In this document: positions 1-8,960 of the stretch, piece by piece
How positions within the stretch are numbered: position 1 is the stretch's first letter
How the letters are laid out: each line of letters starts with the position of its first letter
NCBI GenBank assembly: GCA_017614465.1
Contig: JAGABW010000060.1
Span: forward strand, 1-51,639
From: Bacteroidaceae bacterium
GTDB lineage: Bacteria > Bacteroidota > Bacteroidia > Bacteroidales > Bacteroidaceae
DNA length: 51,639 nt
Direction of reading: 5' to 3'
Notes under the pieces: generated by a model
What the model was told of the DNA's origin: nothing
Seen by the model: only the letters and a program-made list of their open reading frames with translations
Database searches by the model: none
Made by a program: the position numbers and the translations under genes

Positions 1-573
1 TATAACCACAACAAAAAACTGATTTTCGATGCAGGAAACGAATACAGACGTTTCGAAATACTCGACAGATATGTACCGACCATGCGTGTTGAGAGAATGG
101 CATATCAACCACCGTTCTATCATGCATACTTGTTTGGCGACAAGCCACGAACCAACTACAAATACGACCAGGATCAAGACGGCAGATACTATGTGCGCAA
201 TAGCGACAACTATGAAAATGACTCAGAAAGTGATTATTTCTACACTCATTTCACACTAAACATGCCTGAGATTACAGGAGGCGACGTGTATATTCATGGC
301 GACCTGACATATGGCTTGTTTACTGACGACAACAAGATGGAATATAACATGATTGACCATCAGTATGAAAAGACCCTTCTACTAAAACAGGGATCATACA
401 ACTACCAGTATCTGTTTATTCCTAATGGTTCGGAGAAAGCAACAGGCGATATGACCGAGGGAGATTTCCACCAGACAGAAAACGAATACTACATCTATGT
501 GTATCATCGTCCATTTGGAGGAAGATACGACAAACTTGTTGCATTTAAATCACTTACATACAAACCACAATGA
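1..573 (+). CDS. DUF5103 / type IX secretion plug-domain protein, 5' truncated
   Basis: The reading frame is open from base 1, so the N-terminal part lies outside the window; 190 codons plus the stop are present. The visible part has the family pattern I associate with DUF5103: an early FDAGNEYRRFE segment, then alternating short beta strands rich in Tyr, Asp and Gly (GDVYIHGDLTYGLF, YNYQYLF) and a C-terminal HRPFGGRYDKLVA segment. In Bacteroidota this family is annotated as the domain of the Plug protein that closes the SprA translocon of the type IX secretion system, but it also occurs widely where that system is not obvious. Its stop overlaps the next start (ATGA), so the two are translationally coupled. 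An ATG at 82 is internal and is not taken as the start. Function in this organism is inferred only from family. Confidence 0.8.
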   Translation, partial: YNHNKKLIFDAGNEYRRFEILDRYVPTMRVERMAYQPPFYHAYLFGDKPRTNYKYDQDQDGRYYVRNSDNYENDSESDYFYTHFTLNMPEITGGDVYIHGDLTYGLFTDDNKMEYNMIDHQYEKTLLLKQGSYNYQYLFIPNGSEKATGDMTEGDFHQTENEYYIYVYHRPFGGRYDKLVAFKSLTYKPQ

Positions 574-3431
574 TAAAAAAGCAAACATATCGATTCTTGC
601 TGATTCTGTTTCTTTTATCAATGATTTTCCCCTTGACTAAGATTCAGGATTGTTCTCTGCGTGCTCAATCCATGCGCGGAATGGTTCTGAACTATTTTAC
701 AAACTACAAAAGAAACGATCAGTATATAAAAAGTTCGACTCTCGATAGTATCATCACAGACAAACGACACAAAAAGATAAATATATATGCAAGCGGAGGC
801 TTCAAGGAACAGATATTCACAGAGGATATTGTGGAGAACATCTATTCTGAAATAGGCAAATGCATCCCCGACTCGCTATCACACTACGACTTGAATGTCA
901 TTACTGACAATCACGAGATACACGACCTCATTCCAAACGCTATAAGAACAGGCAGAATCTCAAAGGAAAGACTGCCCGAGAAGTATTATAACGGACATCC
1001 ATGGGTAATGGCATCCGAAAAACCATATAAAGCTAACAAAGGGCTGGACGGCATGCATCTGGCTCTGTGGCAAAGTCACGGCGCATATTGGGCTAACGAC
1101 AAGAACTCATGGAAATGGCAACGTCCACGACTGTTCTGTACGACTGAAGACTTGTTCTCACAGTCGTTCGTCATTCCATATATTATCCCTATGTTGGAGA
1201 ATGCCGGTGCATATGTGTTCACTCCAAGAGACCGAGACTGGCAAAACAATGAGATTCTGACAGACAACGACAATCCACAGACTTATATCGAAACAGGGAA
1301 ATGGGAAAAGACCGACTCAACTGGTTTTGCTTCACTCAAACCAATATATGCGTTTGGCGAAAACCCATTCAAAAATGGTACAACCAGAATGACAAAGACT
1401 GAGTCACCTCATAAAGCTGCAGCCAAAGCCGAATGGGTGCCTGAAATCCATGAGGACGGCAATTATGCTGTATATGTGTCGTACACCACCCTACACAACA
1501 GCATTCCTGATGCTCATTATACGGTTGTTCATAAAGGCATACATACATCATTCAAAGTCAACCAGCAAATGGGTGGCGGCACTTGGGTATATCTGGGACC
1601 ATTCAACTTTGAAGCAAACAACCCATACAACAACAGGATAATACTCACTAATGCAAGTGAGCACAACGGAGTTGTAACAGCCGATGCCGTAAGATTGGGT
1701 AGCGGAAACGGAAATATAGCAAGAAGCAACGGCACACAGAGAATTGAAAGAGGAAACACTTCTGGACTTCCACGATGGGCTGAAGCCGCAACATATTATG
1801 CACAGTGGGCAGGTATGCCTGAATATGTGTATAACCGATACAACGGAGCCAACGACTACAACAACGACTTGTGGGCACGACCAAACACCATCAACTATCT
1901 GTCGGGAGGTAGTGTCTATATGCCAGATACAACAGGTCTGAACATACCATTTGAACTTGCCATGGCTTTCCATACCGATGCCGGATTCAACCGTGACGAA
2001 GAATTCATCGGTTCGCTTGCCATATGCTCAACCGACTATTACAACGGTAAGACACGTAACGGTCAGGACCGTTATGCAAGTTACGACCTCGCATCGCTCT
2101 TTCTCAACGGGCTACAGAAAGACATGAAGAAATACAACTGGCAGATTCGTCAGGTTTGGAACAGAAACTATTGCGAGACAAGAGAGACTCAGATTCCTTC
2201 GACCATACTTGAGATGTTGTCGCACCAAAACTATGCCGACATGCGCATGGGATACGATCCGCATTTCAAATTCGACTTCAGTCGCTCTGTATATAAATCA
2301 ATTGTGAAATATATGGCTGGACAACATAAGACTGACTATGTGATCCAACCATTGCCAATACATAACTTCGCAGTAAAACTCAACGAGGAAAAAAGCTGTG
2401 CTATACTCAGTTGGGACGAAACCGTTGACAATTACGAACCAACTGCCGAGCCTAACGGATATATCGTATATACAAGAATTGACCACGGAGATTTTGACAA
2501 CGGAAAACGTTTCAACGGAAAGACTGCGGTCATCGACATGATTCCTGGTAGGCAGTATTCGTTCAAGGTATGTGCCGTAAACCATGGAGGTATAAGTTTC
2601 CCTTCAGAAACTCTTTCGGCTTACATCGCACCAAACAATATTGGTACCATACTTATCGTCAACGCGTTTAACCGACTTGAAGGACCTGCATGTGTAAATA
2701 ATGATTCAATACAAGGATTTGACCTCGACAAAGACCCGGGCATTCAATATGGGGCTTTTGCAGGATTCTGCGGCAGACAGATAACATACAGCAAGAAAAA
2801 CATGGGAAGTGAGGCTACATCTGGAACTGGTTATAGTGGCAAAGAACTCGAAGGTCAGATTATCATGGGAAACACCTTCGACTATGTTGCCCTTCACGGA
2901 CAAGGAATAAAAGAACAAGGTGTACACTCATATACCTCATGCTCAGAAGAAGCATTCCTCAAGAAAGTGACTGCGCCAAACGACTATAAGATGATCGACA
3001 TAATATTCGGAGTAGAAAAAAGTGCCAAAAACGAAACGGTAAACCTCTTAAAGGAATATTGTGCAAAAGGCGGCAGATTATTAATAAGCGGAGCAACTCC
3101 TTCATATGAGAAATGGAGCGAACTGGGACATTTGGCACTACAAGCACCAATACACGAATATTGTATCGACGGAATAAGAGGATGTGATTTAAGCATGCAC
3201 ATATATCGCGAGATGAACGACAAGAGCTATGCCGTGCCATATATAACCACAATGGATGCAGACGAAAAAGCATTTGTGATGATGCTATACTCAAACAATG
3301 CCCCTGCTGCTGTGGCTTACGACGGAACAGACTACAAAACCATAATGCTTGGATTCCCTCTTGAAAGTATTAAAGAAGACCATGCACGCAACACATTGAT
3401 GCAGGCGATAACTAATTTCTTATGCAAATAA
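570..3431 (+). CDS. Secreted golvesin-C / amidase-like protein ('xanthan lyase' family)
   Basis: The 953-residue protein begins with a charged, hydrophobic N-terminus (about residues 1-33) that looks like a signal peptide. Residues ~120-250 carry an amidase-like core (ALWQSHGAYW; IPMLENAGAYVFTPRDRD). Residues ~280-380 form a golvesin/xanthan-lyase carbohydrate-binding-like domain (NYAVYVSYTTL, FKVNQQMGGGTWVYLG, VVTADAVRLG). The amidase-like fold then resumes (FHTD near 467, EMLSHQNYADMRMG near 548-561). A fibronectin type III-like segment follows at ~595-690, then a C-terminal alpha/beta region of about 260 residues. Such proteins are usually called xanthan lyase or golvesin-C proteins; real xanthan cleavage is unlikely, and peptidoglycan or surface-glycan hydrolysis is more plausible. 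It overlaps its neighbours by 4 and 10 bases. The substrate is unknown. Confidence 0.75.
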   Translation: MIKKQTYRFLLILFLLSMIFPLTKIQDCSLRAQSMRGMVLNYFTNYKRNDQYIKSSTLDSIITDKRHKKINIYASGGFKEQIFTEDIVENIYSEIGKCIPDSLSHYDLNVITDNHEIHDLIPNAIRTGRISKERLPEKYYNGHPWVMASEKPYKANKGLDGMHLALWQSHGAYWANDKNSWKWQRPRLFCTTEDLFSQSFVIPYIIPMLENAGAYVFTPRDRDWQNNEILTDNDNPQTYIETGKWEKTDSTGFASLKPIYAFGENPFKNGTTRMTKTESPHKAAAKAEWVPEIHEDGNYAVYVSYTTLHNSIPDAHYTVVHKGIHTSFKVNQQMGGGTWVYLGPFNFEANNPYNNRIILTNASEHNGVVTADAVRLGSGNGNIARSNGTQRIERGNTSGLPRWAEAATYYAQWAGMPEYVYNRYNGANDYNNDLWARPNTINYLSGGSVYMPDTTGLNIPFELAMAFHTDAGFNRDEEFIGSLAICSTDYYNGKTRNGQDRYASYDLASLFLNGLQKDMKKYNWQIRQVWNRNYCETRETQIPSTILEMLSHQNYADMRMGYDPHFKFDFSRSVYKSIVKYMAGQHKTDYVIQPLPIHNFAVKLNEEKSCAILSWDETVDNYEPTAEPNGYIVYTRIDHGDFDNGKRFNGKTAVIDMIPGRQYSFKVCAVNHGGISFPSETLSAYIAPNNIGTILIVNAFNRLEGPACVNNDSIQGFDLDKDPGIQYGAFAGFCGRQITYSKKNMGSEATSGTGYSGKELEGQIIMGNTFDYVALHGQGIKEQGVHSYTSCSEEAFLKKVTAPNDYKMIDIIFGVEKSAKNETVNLLKEYCAKGGRLLISGATPSYEKWSELGHLALQAPIHEYCIDGIRGCDLSMHIYREMNDKSYAVPYITTMDADEKAFVMMLYSNNAPAAVAYDGTDYKTIMLGFPLESIKEDHARNTLMQAITNFLCK

Positions 3432-5329
3432 ACAACACAGAACATACAGAATACAATACAGACAGATTTCTGCCAACAACCAAGAAGGAAGTAGAACAAC
3501 GAGGATGGGATTATATCGATGTCATCATCTTCTCGGGCGATGCATATGTGGACCACCCTTCGTTTGCTGCTGCTGTTATAGGACGAATACTTGAGGCAGA
3601 AGGCTATCGTGTGGCTATCGTTCCACAACCCGACTGGCATGGTGATTTTCGTGATTTCAAGAAATTAGGCGAGCCTCGTCTGTTCTTTGCCATTGCGCCT
3701 GGATGTATGGACTCGATGGTCAACAAATATACTGCAAGAAAACGTCTTAGAAGTGAAGACGCATATACACCCGACGGACGCCACGACAAACGACCTGAAT
3801 ATCCGACAATTGTATATACTGAAATCCTAAAGACATTATACCCTGATACGCCTGTAGTCATAGGCGGTATTGAGGCATCAATGCGAAGAATCACGCATTA
3901 CGACTATTGGCAGGACCGCTTACGTCCAAGCATACTCATTGACAGTGGAGCCGACTTATTGATTTATGGTATGGGAGAACTCCCTATCGTTTCGTTGGCC
4001 AACCTGCTGAACGACGAATTGATAAACCACGACCTGGAAAAAATCAATTCTGACACGTTCCACCGACTTGTCATCACCAAGACGCAACCTCAGACGGCTA
4101 TCGTACTGACCGACAAAGAATTAAAAACAAACGATGATGACATTATTCTTTTTTCTCACGAGGAGTGTTTGAAAGATAAAAAGAAACAGGCTCAGAATGT
4201 AAGGCATATCGAAGAGGAATCAAACAGAATGTATGCACAGAGAATCATACAGAAAACTCAGATAACGCCTAACAAAAGACCTGAGATTAAAGGGATGACA
4301 TATGCCATAGTGGTAAATCCTCCCTACCCTCCAATGTCACAATCGCAAGTTGACCATTCGTTCGACCTGCCATACACTCGTTTGCCACACCCAAAATACA
4401 AAGGAAAGAGAATTCCAGCATATGAAATGATTAAATTCTCTGTAAACATGCACAGAGGATGCTTCGGAGGATGTGCGTTCTGTACTATATCTGCCCATCA
4501 AGGCAAGTTCATAGTAAGCCGAAGCAAACAGAGCATCATGAAGGAAATTAAACAAATCGTTAAGATGCCTGATTTTAAAGGATATTTGAGCGATTTAGGT
4601 GGTCCGAGTGCCAACATGTATATGATGGGTGGAATAGACAAGTCTATATGCAAGCAATGTAAACGTCCGTCGTGTATTCATCCTAAAGTGTGTAAAAACC
4701 TGAATACCGACCATTCTCCGCTGCTTGACATATATCACGAGGTAGATGCCTTGCCAGAAATCAAGAAAAGTTTTATCGGTAGTGGCGTAAGATACGACCT
4801 GATTCTGCATCACTCAGACAACGAGAAAATCAACAAGACAAACCTCAGATATGCAAGAGAACTGATAGAACATCATGTGAGTGGACGACTTAAAGTAGCA
4901 CCTGAACATACGAGCGATAATGTATTGAGACTCATGAGGAAACCACCCTTTCAGTTATTCTATGACTTCAAGAGATTATTCGACAACGTAAACAAAAATG
5001 CTCATCTGAATCAACAACTCATACCATATTTCATCAGCAGCCACCCAGGATGTACAAACAAGGACATGGCACAACTGGCAGATTTGACTCGAAAGATGGG
5101 ATACAAACTGGAACAAGTGCAGGATTTCACACCTACGCCAATGACTATATCTACTGAGACTTGGTACACTGGTTATCATCCTTACACGCTGGAACCAGTT
5201 TATTCAGCAAAGACACCCGAAGAGAAAAAACAGCAAAACCAATATTTCTTCTGGTACAAAGACCAGTCAAAACAAAACGAAAACAAGACGCCAAACAAAG
5301 CGGGAAAGAAGAAAAATAAAAGGAGATAA
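3422..5329 (+). CDS. ygiQ: YgiQ family radical SAM protein
   Basis: The 635-residue protein matches the YgiQ/UPF0313 family along its length. It has the N-terminal FLPTTKKEVEQRGWDYIDVIIFSGDAYVDHPSF block, an EASMRRITHYDYW motif, and a radical-SAM cluster-binding motif C347-x3-C351-x2-C354 within HRGCFGGCAFCTI. A second cysteine group (CKQCKRPSCIHPKVC) follows about 60 residues later, as in other family members. The C-terminus is lysine-rich (KAGKKKNKRR). The enzyme should bind a [4Fe-4S] cluster and SAM in the cytoplasm; its reaction is not established for the family. The start at 3422 overlaps the preceding gene by 10 bases, which points to coupled translation. Family assignment is very secure, cellular role is not. 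Confidence 0.93.
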   Translation: MQINNTEHTEYNTDRFLPTTKKEVEQRGWDYIDVIIFSGDAYVDHPSFAAAVIGRILEAEGYRVAIVPQPDWHGDFRDFKKLGEPRLFFAIAPGCMDSMVNKYTARKRLRSEDAYTPDGRHDKRPEYPTIVYTEILKTLYPDTPVVIGGIEASMRRITHYDYWQDRLRPSILIDSGADLLIYGMGELPIVSLANLLNDELINHDLEKINSDTFHRLVITKTQPQTAIVLTDKELKTNDDDIILFSHEECLKDKKKQAQNVRHIEEESNRMYAQRIIQKTQITPNKRPEIKGMTYAIVVNPPYPPMSQSQVDHSFDLPYTRLPHPKYKGKRIPAYEMIKFSVNMHRGCFGGCAFCTISAHQGKFIVSRSKQSIMKEIKQIVKMPDFKGYLSDLGGPSANMYMMGGIDKSICKQCKRPSCIHPKVCKNLNTDHSPLLDIYHEVDALPEIKKSFIGSGVRYDLILHHSDNEKINKTNLRYARELIEHHVSGRLKVAPEHTSDNVLRLMRKPPFQLFYDFKRLFDNVNKNAHLNQQLIPYFISSHPGCTNKDMAQLADLTRKMGYKLEQVQDFTPTPMTISTETWYTGYHPYTLEPVYSAKTPEEKKQQNQYFFWYKDQSKQNENKTPNKAGKKKNKRR

Positions 5330-5338
5330 TCTGTCAGA

Positions 5339-7564
5339 ATGGACACACCAGTGAAGATCAACTATAACAACGAAGACTTAGAGGTTGCATGGCAATTTAT
5401 TGCAAATACCGACAAATCGGTTTTTCTAACAGGAAAGGCTGGAACAGGTAAAACCACTTTCCTAAAAAGAATACTGGAGCTGTCACCAAAACGAAAAGTG
5501 GTGGTAGCCCCAACGGGAGTTGCTGCAATCAATGCACAAGGTGTTACAATCCATTCTTTTTTCCAACTGCCTTTTTCTCCTTATATTCCAGGAACCACAT
5601 ACATAGAGGACCGAAACAAACGATATAAATTCAGTAAAGAAAAGAAACAAATACTCAAAACACTCGACTTGCTGATTATCGACGAGATATCAATGGTCAG
5701 ATGTGATCTTCTCGATGCAATTGATAATGTGTTGCGTAACTACAAAAACCGTGACCTTCCTTTCGGTGGTGTACAACTGCTGCTCATAGGCGATTTATAT
5801 CAGTTGGCTCCTATTGCCGTTGAAAAAGAATGGAACATCCTGAAGGAGTATTATGACACACCTTATTTCTTCAGTAGCAAGGCTCTGCAACAAATAGATT
5901 ACGTAACTATTGAATTAAAACAGATTTACCGACAGACCGACGACCAGTTTATCGGAATCCTAAACAAAATACGTGAGAACTGCCTCGACCAAGCATCAAT
6001 AGACATCCTCAACAGCAGAGTGGATACCAATGCACTCAACCCGAACAATTTTTCCGCTCAAAACGATGACAACTCTGAGGATAAAGCTGAACCAATCAGA
6101 CTGACAACACATAACAATACATCAAATAATTATAACCAGTCGAAACTTGATGCGATAAACAAGCCTATACACACTTTTGAAGCAACTATCATCGACAATT
6201 TTCCAGAGTCGGCATATCCTGCAGAAAAACTATTGTCGCTAAAAGTGGGAGCACAGGTTATGTTTATCAAGAACGACACATCGAGCGGAAAACATCTGTA
6301 TTATAACGGAAAAATCGGAGTAATTATTGATATTGTGAAAGATAACGTGATTGTGAAATGTCCCGAAGACGATGAGGCAATACTTGTCACAAAAGAGACA
6401 TGGGAAAACACACATTATATTATTGACGAGGAGACTAAAGAAATCAAAACCGAAGTCGAGGGTGAATTCCGCCAAATCCCACTTCGATTAGCATGGGCTA
6501 TCACCATACATAAAAGTCAGGGATTAACCTTTAACCAAGCCGTGGTAGATATAAACAACTCATTCACTCACGGACAAGTATATGTGGCTATAAGCCGATG
6601 CAGGTCGCTTGAAGGACTTAAACTGACACAGCCGATAAATCCGCTTTCAATAATCAACGACAGGAGCATTAATACATTTATCGACACAAATATCTCTCTG
6701 TCGGAAGATTCAAAACAGAAATTACCTGTGATAGAACAAGAATATTTCGTAAAACTCATTGACGAATTATTCGACTTTAATGAAATTACGGGAAACATAA
6801 ATTATGTGTATAGAATCCTTCAGGAACATCTCTATAAAAAACATGAAGAACTGATTAATCAATGTGCAGAAACAATCTCAGCACTTGACCAGAAGATTAT
6901 CCAGGTGGCTGGTACATTCAAAAAACAATATTGTAATATCATAAGAACTTCGGAAGATGTACGTACAGATGAAAAACTTCAAGAACGCATTCAAAAAGGA
7001 GCTGAGTATTTTGCCACACAAGTCCACGAGATATTCGACACGCTATTAAAAGACATTAAGATTGATATAACCAACAAAACAATAGCCAAGCAATATAAGG
7101 GTGCGGCTGATAATCTCACAGAAAGCATTAACTTTAAGAGTGCGTTGCTTGAATCGATTCAGGAACATGGTTTTTCAATTCAGACCTATTTGAACGATAA
7201 AGCACTTTGTCTGTTAAACGACACACCACAAAAGAAAAAGAACGCAAAGAAAGTTAAAGAGCCAAAAATTTCCACACAAGAAATCACACTCAGATTAATA
7301 CGTGAAGGAAAGAGCATAAAAGAGATTGCCAGCATCAGAAATCTTGGTGTCAGCACAATTGAAAATCATCTCGTGGCACTAATCACAAAAGACGAGATAG
7401 ATGTAAAAGAATTCGTTGACAAAGACAAACAGAATAAAATCAAAATTGCTGTCATAAAATATGGTTTGGACGCCCCGCTCTCACAGATAAAAGAGTCACT
7501 GCCCTCCACTATCTCATATGGCGACATCAAGATTGTATTGGCTGACATCAAAAAAAAGTTATAG
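5339..7564 (+). CDS. Pif1/RecD-like ATP-dependent DNA helicase with C-terminal HTH domain
   Basis: The 741-residue protein is a superfamily 1B helicase. Walker A is GKAGTGKTT (32-40), motif Ia is APTGVAA (~58-63), Walker B is LLIIDEIS (~111-118), then GDLYQLAP. The C-terminal helicase half has PLRLAWAITIHKSQGLTF and YVAISRCRSLEGL, the typical Pif1/RecD2 motifs V and VI. Residues ~460-640 are helical linker. The last ~95 residues (TQEITLRLIREGKSIKEIASIRNLGVSTIENHL) form a helix-turn-helix domain of the type found at the C-terminus of some RecQ proteins. It starts 9 bases after ygiQ and probably shares its mRNA. A role in unwinding G-quadruplexes or R-loops, as for Pif1, is an inference from family. 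Confidence 0.88.
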   Translation: MDTPVKINYNNEDLEVAWQFIANTDKSVFLTGKAGTGKTTFLKRILELSPKRKVVVAPTGVAAINAQGVTIHSFFQLPFSPYIPGTTYIEDRNKRYKFSKEKKQILKTLDLLIIDEISMVRCDLLDAIDNVLRNYKNRDLPFGGVQLLLIGDLYQLAPIAVEKEWNILKEYYDTPYFFSSKALQQIDYVTIELKQIYRQTDDQFIGILNKIRENCLDQASIDILNSRVDTNALNPNNFSAQNDDNSEDKAEPIRLTTHNNTSNNYNQSKLDAINKPIHTFEATIIDNFPESAYPAEKLLSLKVGAQVMFIKNDTSSGKHLYYNGKIGVIIDIVKDNVIVKCPEDDEAILVTKETWENTHYIIDEETKEIKTEVEGEFRQIPLRLAWAITIHKSQGLTFNQAVVDINNSFTHGQVYVAISRCRSLEGLKLTQPINPLSIINDRSINTFIDTNISLSEDSKQKLPVIEQEYFVKLIDELFDFNEITGNINYVYRILQEHLYKKHEELINQCAETISALDQKIIQVAGTFKKQYCNIIRTSEDVRTDEKLQERIQKGAEYFATQVHEIFDTLLKDIKIDITNKTIAKQYKGAADNLTESINFKSALLESIQEHGFSIQTYLNDKALCLLNDTPQKKKNAKKVKEPKISTQEITLRLIREGKSIKEIASIRNLGVSTIENHLVALITKDEIDVKEFVDKDKQNKIKIAVIKYGLDAPLSQIKESLPSTISYGDIKIVLADIKKKL

Positions 7565-7572
7565 AATAATTT

Positions 7573-7600
7573 TTTGTTTTCGCGGAAAGTTATATCTTTG
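7573..7600 (+). promoter_or_regulatory. Bacteroides-type promoter for the CMD-domain gene
   Basis: A -33-like TTTG (7573-7576) and a -7 box TATCTTTG (7593-7600) are separated by 16 bases, slightly under the usual ~19. The box lies 57 bases before the start codon at 7658. The promoter overlaps the last bases after the helicase stop. Confidence 0.65.
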
Positions 7601-7657
7601 CAAATGATAAAGAACATAAGTCTGAAAAAATAACTAATCTAAAAACAGAAAACGATT

Positions 7658-8443
7658 ATGAAGGAAGTAAAGATAACCAAACGAGCACACGAGGAAATTC
7701 GTCGTCTGTTTTCTCCGCGAACCCTAATTAATACCTTGCGTACAGATCCTGAATTAACAGAAATAGTTGATAATTTTGCATTTGACGAGACCTTGGTAAA
7801 GGCCGATGGTAGTGTACTTGAAAAAACACGTGTTATGTGTATTTTAGCTTCAACTATCGGATGTAATGCTATCAACGAGTTTAAGATGTATGTTGACGCA
7901 TGTTTGAACGTAGGTGTAAAGCCACGCGAGATACGTGAAATCGTTTATCAGGCATATCCATATGTCGGAGCATCACAAGTGGTTGAATACACATTATTGA
8001 TGAACGACATTTTTGAGAATAATGGAATCCGTCTTCCTTTAGACCCTCAAAACACAGTTGAGACTAAAGAAGAATGCTATAAAAGAGGTAAGGAATTGCT
8101 CGATGAGACATTTGGCTATGGTACTGTCGATAATATGTTGGCAATATCACCAAAGGGACAGGAACATATCGTTGAGTTTATTATTACTTACTGCTATGGT
8201 CAGTTCTATTCACGTAACGGAATTGACATGCAACACCGTGAGTTAATCACATTCTGTATTCTTGCATCTATGGGCGGTTGCGATTCACAATTACATACAC
8301 ACGCTAAGGCTTGCAAGAATCTGGAAATCTCAAAGCAAGAAATGATAGCTGCTGCAACTGCTATTTTGCCTTGGATCGGTTTTCCACGTACACTAAACGC
8401 AATAAGCGTAATTAATGAAGAATACAACGAAACATTAATGTAG
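7658..8443 (+). CDS. Tandem carboxymuconolactone decarboxylase (CMD) domain protein
   Basis: The 261-residue cytoplasmic protein contains two CMD-like helical repeats, at residues ~50-115 (EKTRVMCILASTIGCNAINEFKMYVDACLNVG) and ~180-250 (HRELITFCILASMGGCDSQLHTHAKACKNL). Each has the pattern of a hydrophobic helix, Gly-Cys, a polar helix and then a 'GV.P.EI.E...Q...Y.G' segment. Neither repeat shows the CxxC redox pair of AhpD, so an alkylhydroperoxidase role is doubtful; gamma-carboxymuconolactone decarboxylase activity is also unproven in gut Bacteroidales, which lack that pathway. It has its own promoter and a strong terminator, so it is probably monocistronic. Family call is good, function unknown. 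Confidence 0.85.
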   Translation: MKEVKITKRAHEEIRRLFSPRTLINTLRTDPELTEIVDNFAFDETLVKADGSVLEKTRVMCILASTIGCNAINEFKMYVDACLNVGVKPREIREIVYQAYPYVGASQVVEYTLLMNDIFENNGIRLPLDPQNTVETKEECYKRGKELLDETFGYGTVDNMLAISPKGQEHIVEFIITYCYGQFYSRNGIDMQHRELITFCILASMGGCDSQLHTHAKACKNLEISKQEMIAAATAILPWIGFPRTLNAISVINEEYNETLM

Positions 8444-8480
8444 AAACTTTTTATTCATAATTTTTAAAAAAAATAGTTGT

Positions 8481-8516
8481 CCCCAGGCATTTATTTAAAA
8501 TAATGTCTGGGGTTTT
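8481..8516 (+). terminator. Intrinsic terminator after the CMD-domain gene
   Basis: CCCCAGGCAT (8481-8490) pairs with ATGTCTGGGG (8503-8512), with one G-U pair, around a 12-base A/T-rich loop, followed by TTTT. It lies 37 bases after the stop at 8443. Confidence 0.85.
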
Positions 8517-8590
8517 ATTATTAGGAATATGAACATCTTTCTGTGGCAATCGTGAACAATTGATTTTACAATTGAAAAAACGGTTAAACA

Positions 8591-8623
8591 AAAAAACGCT
8601 TTGTCAATGTTATTGACAAAGCG
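8591..8623 (-). terminator. Perfect 12-bp intrinsic terminator of the small RNA
   Basis: CGCTTTGTCAAT (8597-8608) and its exact complement ATTGACAAAGCG (8612-8623) flank the loop GTT. On the minus strand the hairpin is followed by seven T (the A run ending at 8596), which fixes its direction. Confidence 0.8.
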
Positions 8624-8692
8624 CGTAAAATGCCTATCTCTCGATAAACAATTTTTACTAACCTTAAAATAAATCTAATACCATGAAAAACA
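8591..8692 (-). ncRNA. Candidate trans-acting small RNA, about 100 nt, minus strand
   Basis: Read on the minus strand, a consensus promoter (8728-8698) is followed by about 100 bases with no convincing ORF, then a perfect 12-bp hairpin with a 3-base loop and a run of T. This is a complete promoter-to-terminator unit in an otherwise empty 517-base gap. Part of the body, including ATGGTATTAGATTTA, reminds me of conserved noncoding sequences in Bacteroides and Prevotella genomes. I cannot check whether it belongs to a named family. An expected transcript would start near 8692 and end near 8591. Confidence 0.55.
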
Positions 8693-8697
8693 CGATG

Positions 8698-8728
8698 CAA
8701 ATTTACGATAAAAAATCAGAATTACAAA
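8698..8728 (-). promoter_or_regulatory. Consensus promoter of the small RNA candidate
   Basis: On the minus strand, TTTG (8728-8725), a 19-base spacer and TAAATTTG (8705-8698) match the Bacteroides consensus TTTG-N19-TAnnTTTG exactly. No gene starts downstream of it before the terminator at 8591-8623. Confidence 0.7.
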
Positions 8729-8850
8729 TATTTATGGGCAAAATATCATATATCACACAAATAAAGACGCTTTATAGTTCCATATGTAAACTGCCATTTG
8801 ACAATAGTCAATCGAAATAAATAATTGCGTGTTCTGACTTCCTTATACGT

Positions 8851-8900
8851 AAAAATGCCAATGGTTTCTATCGTTATCATAGAAAATCCATCGGCATTTT
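8851..8900 (-). terminator. Terminator downstream of the DUF1573 gene
   Basis: AAAAATGCCAATGG pairs with CCATCGGCATTTT (one mismatch), and an inner TTCTAT/ATAGAA stem extends the hairpin to about 20 bp. On the minus strand it ends in a T run, 60 bases after the stop of the DUF1573 gene at 8961. Confidence 0.75.
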
Positions 8901-8960
8901 CAGTTGATTTATGTTGAAAATTCAACTATTCTGTTACAAAAATATAAATATCGGTAAGTT

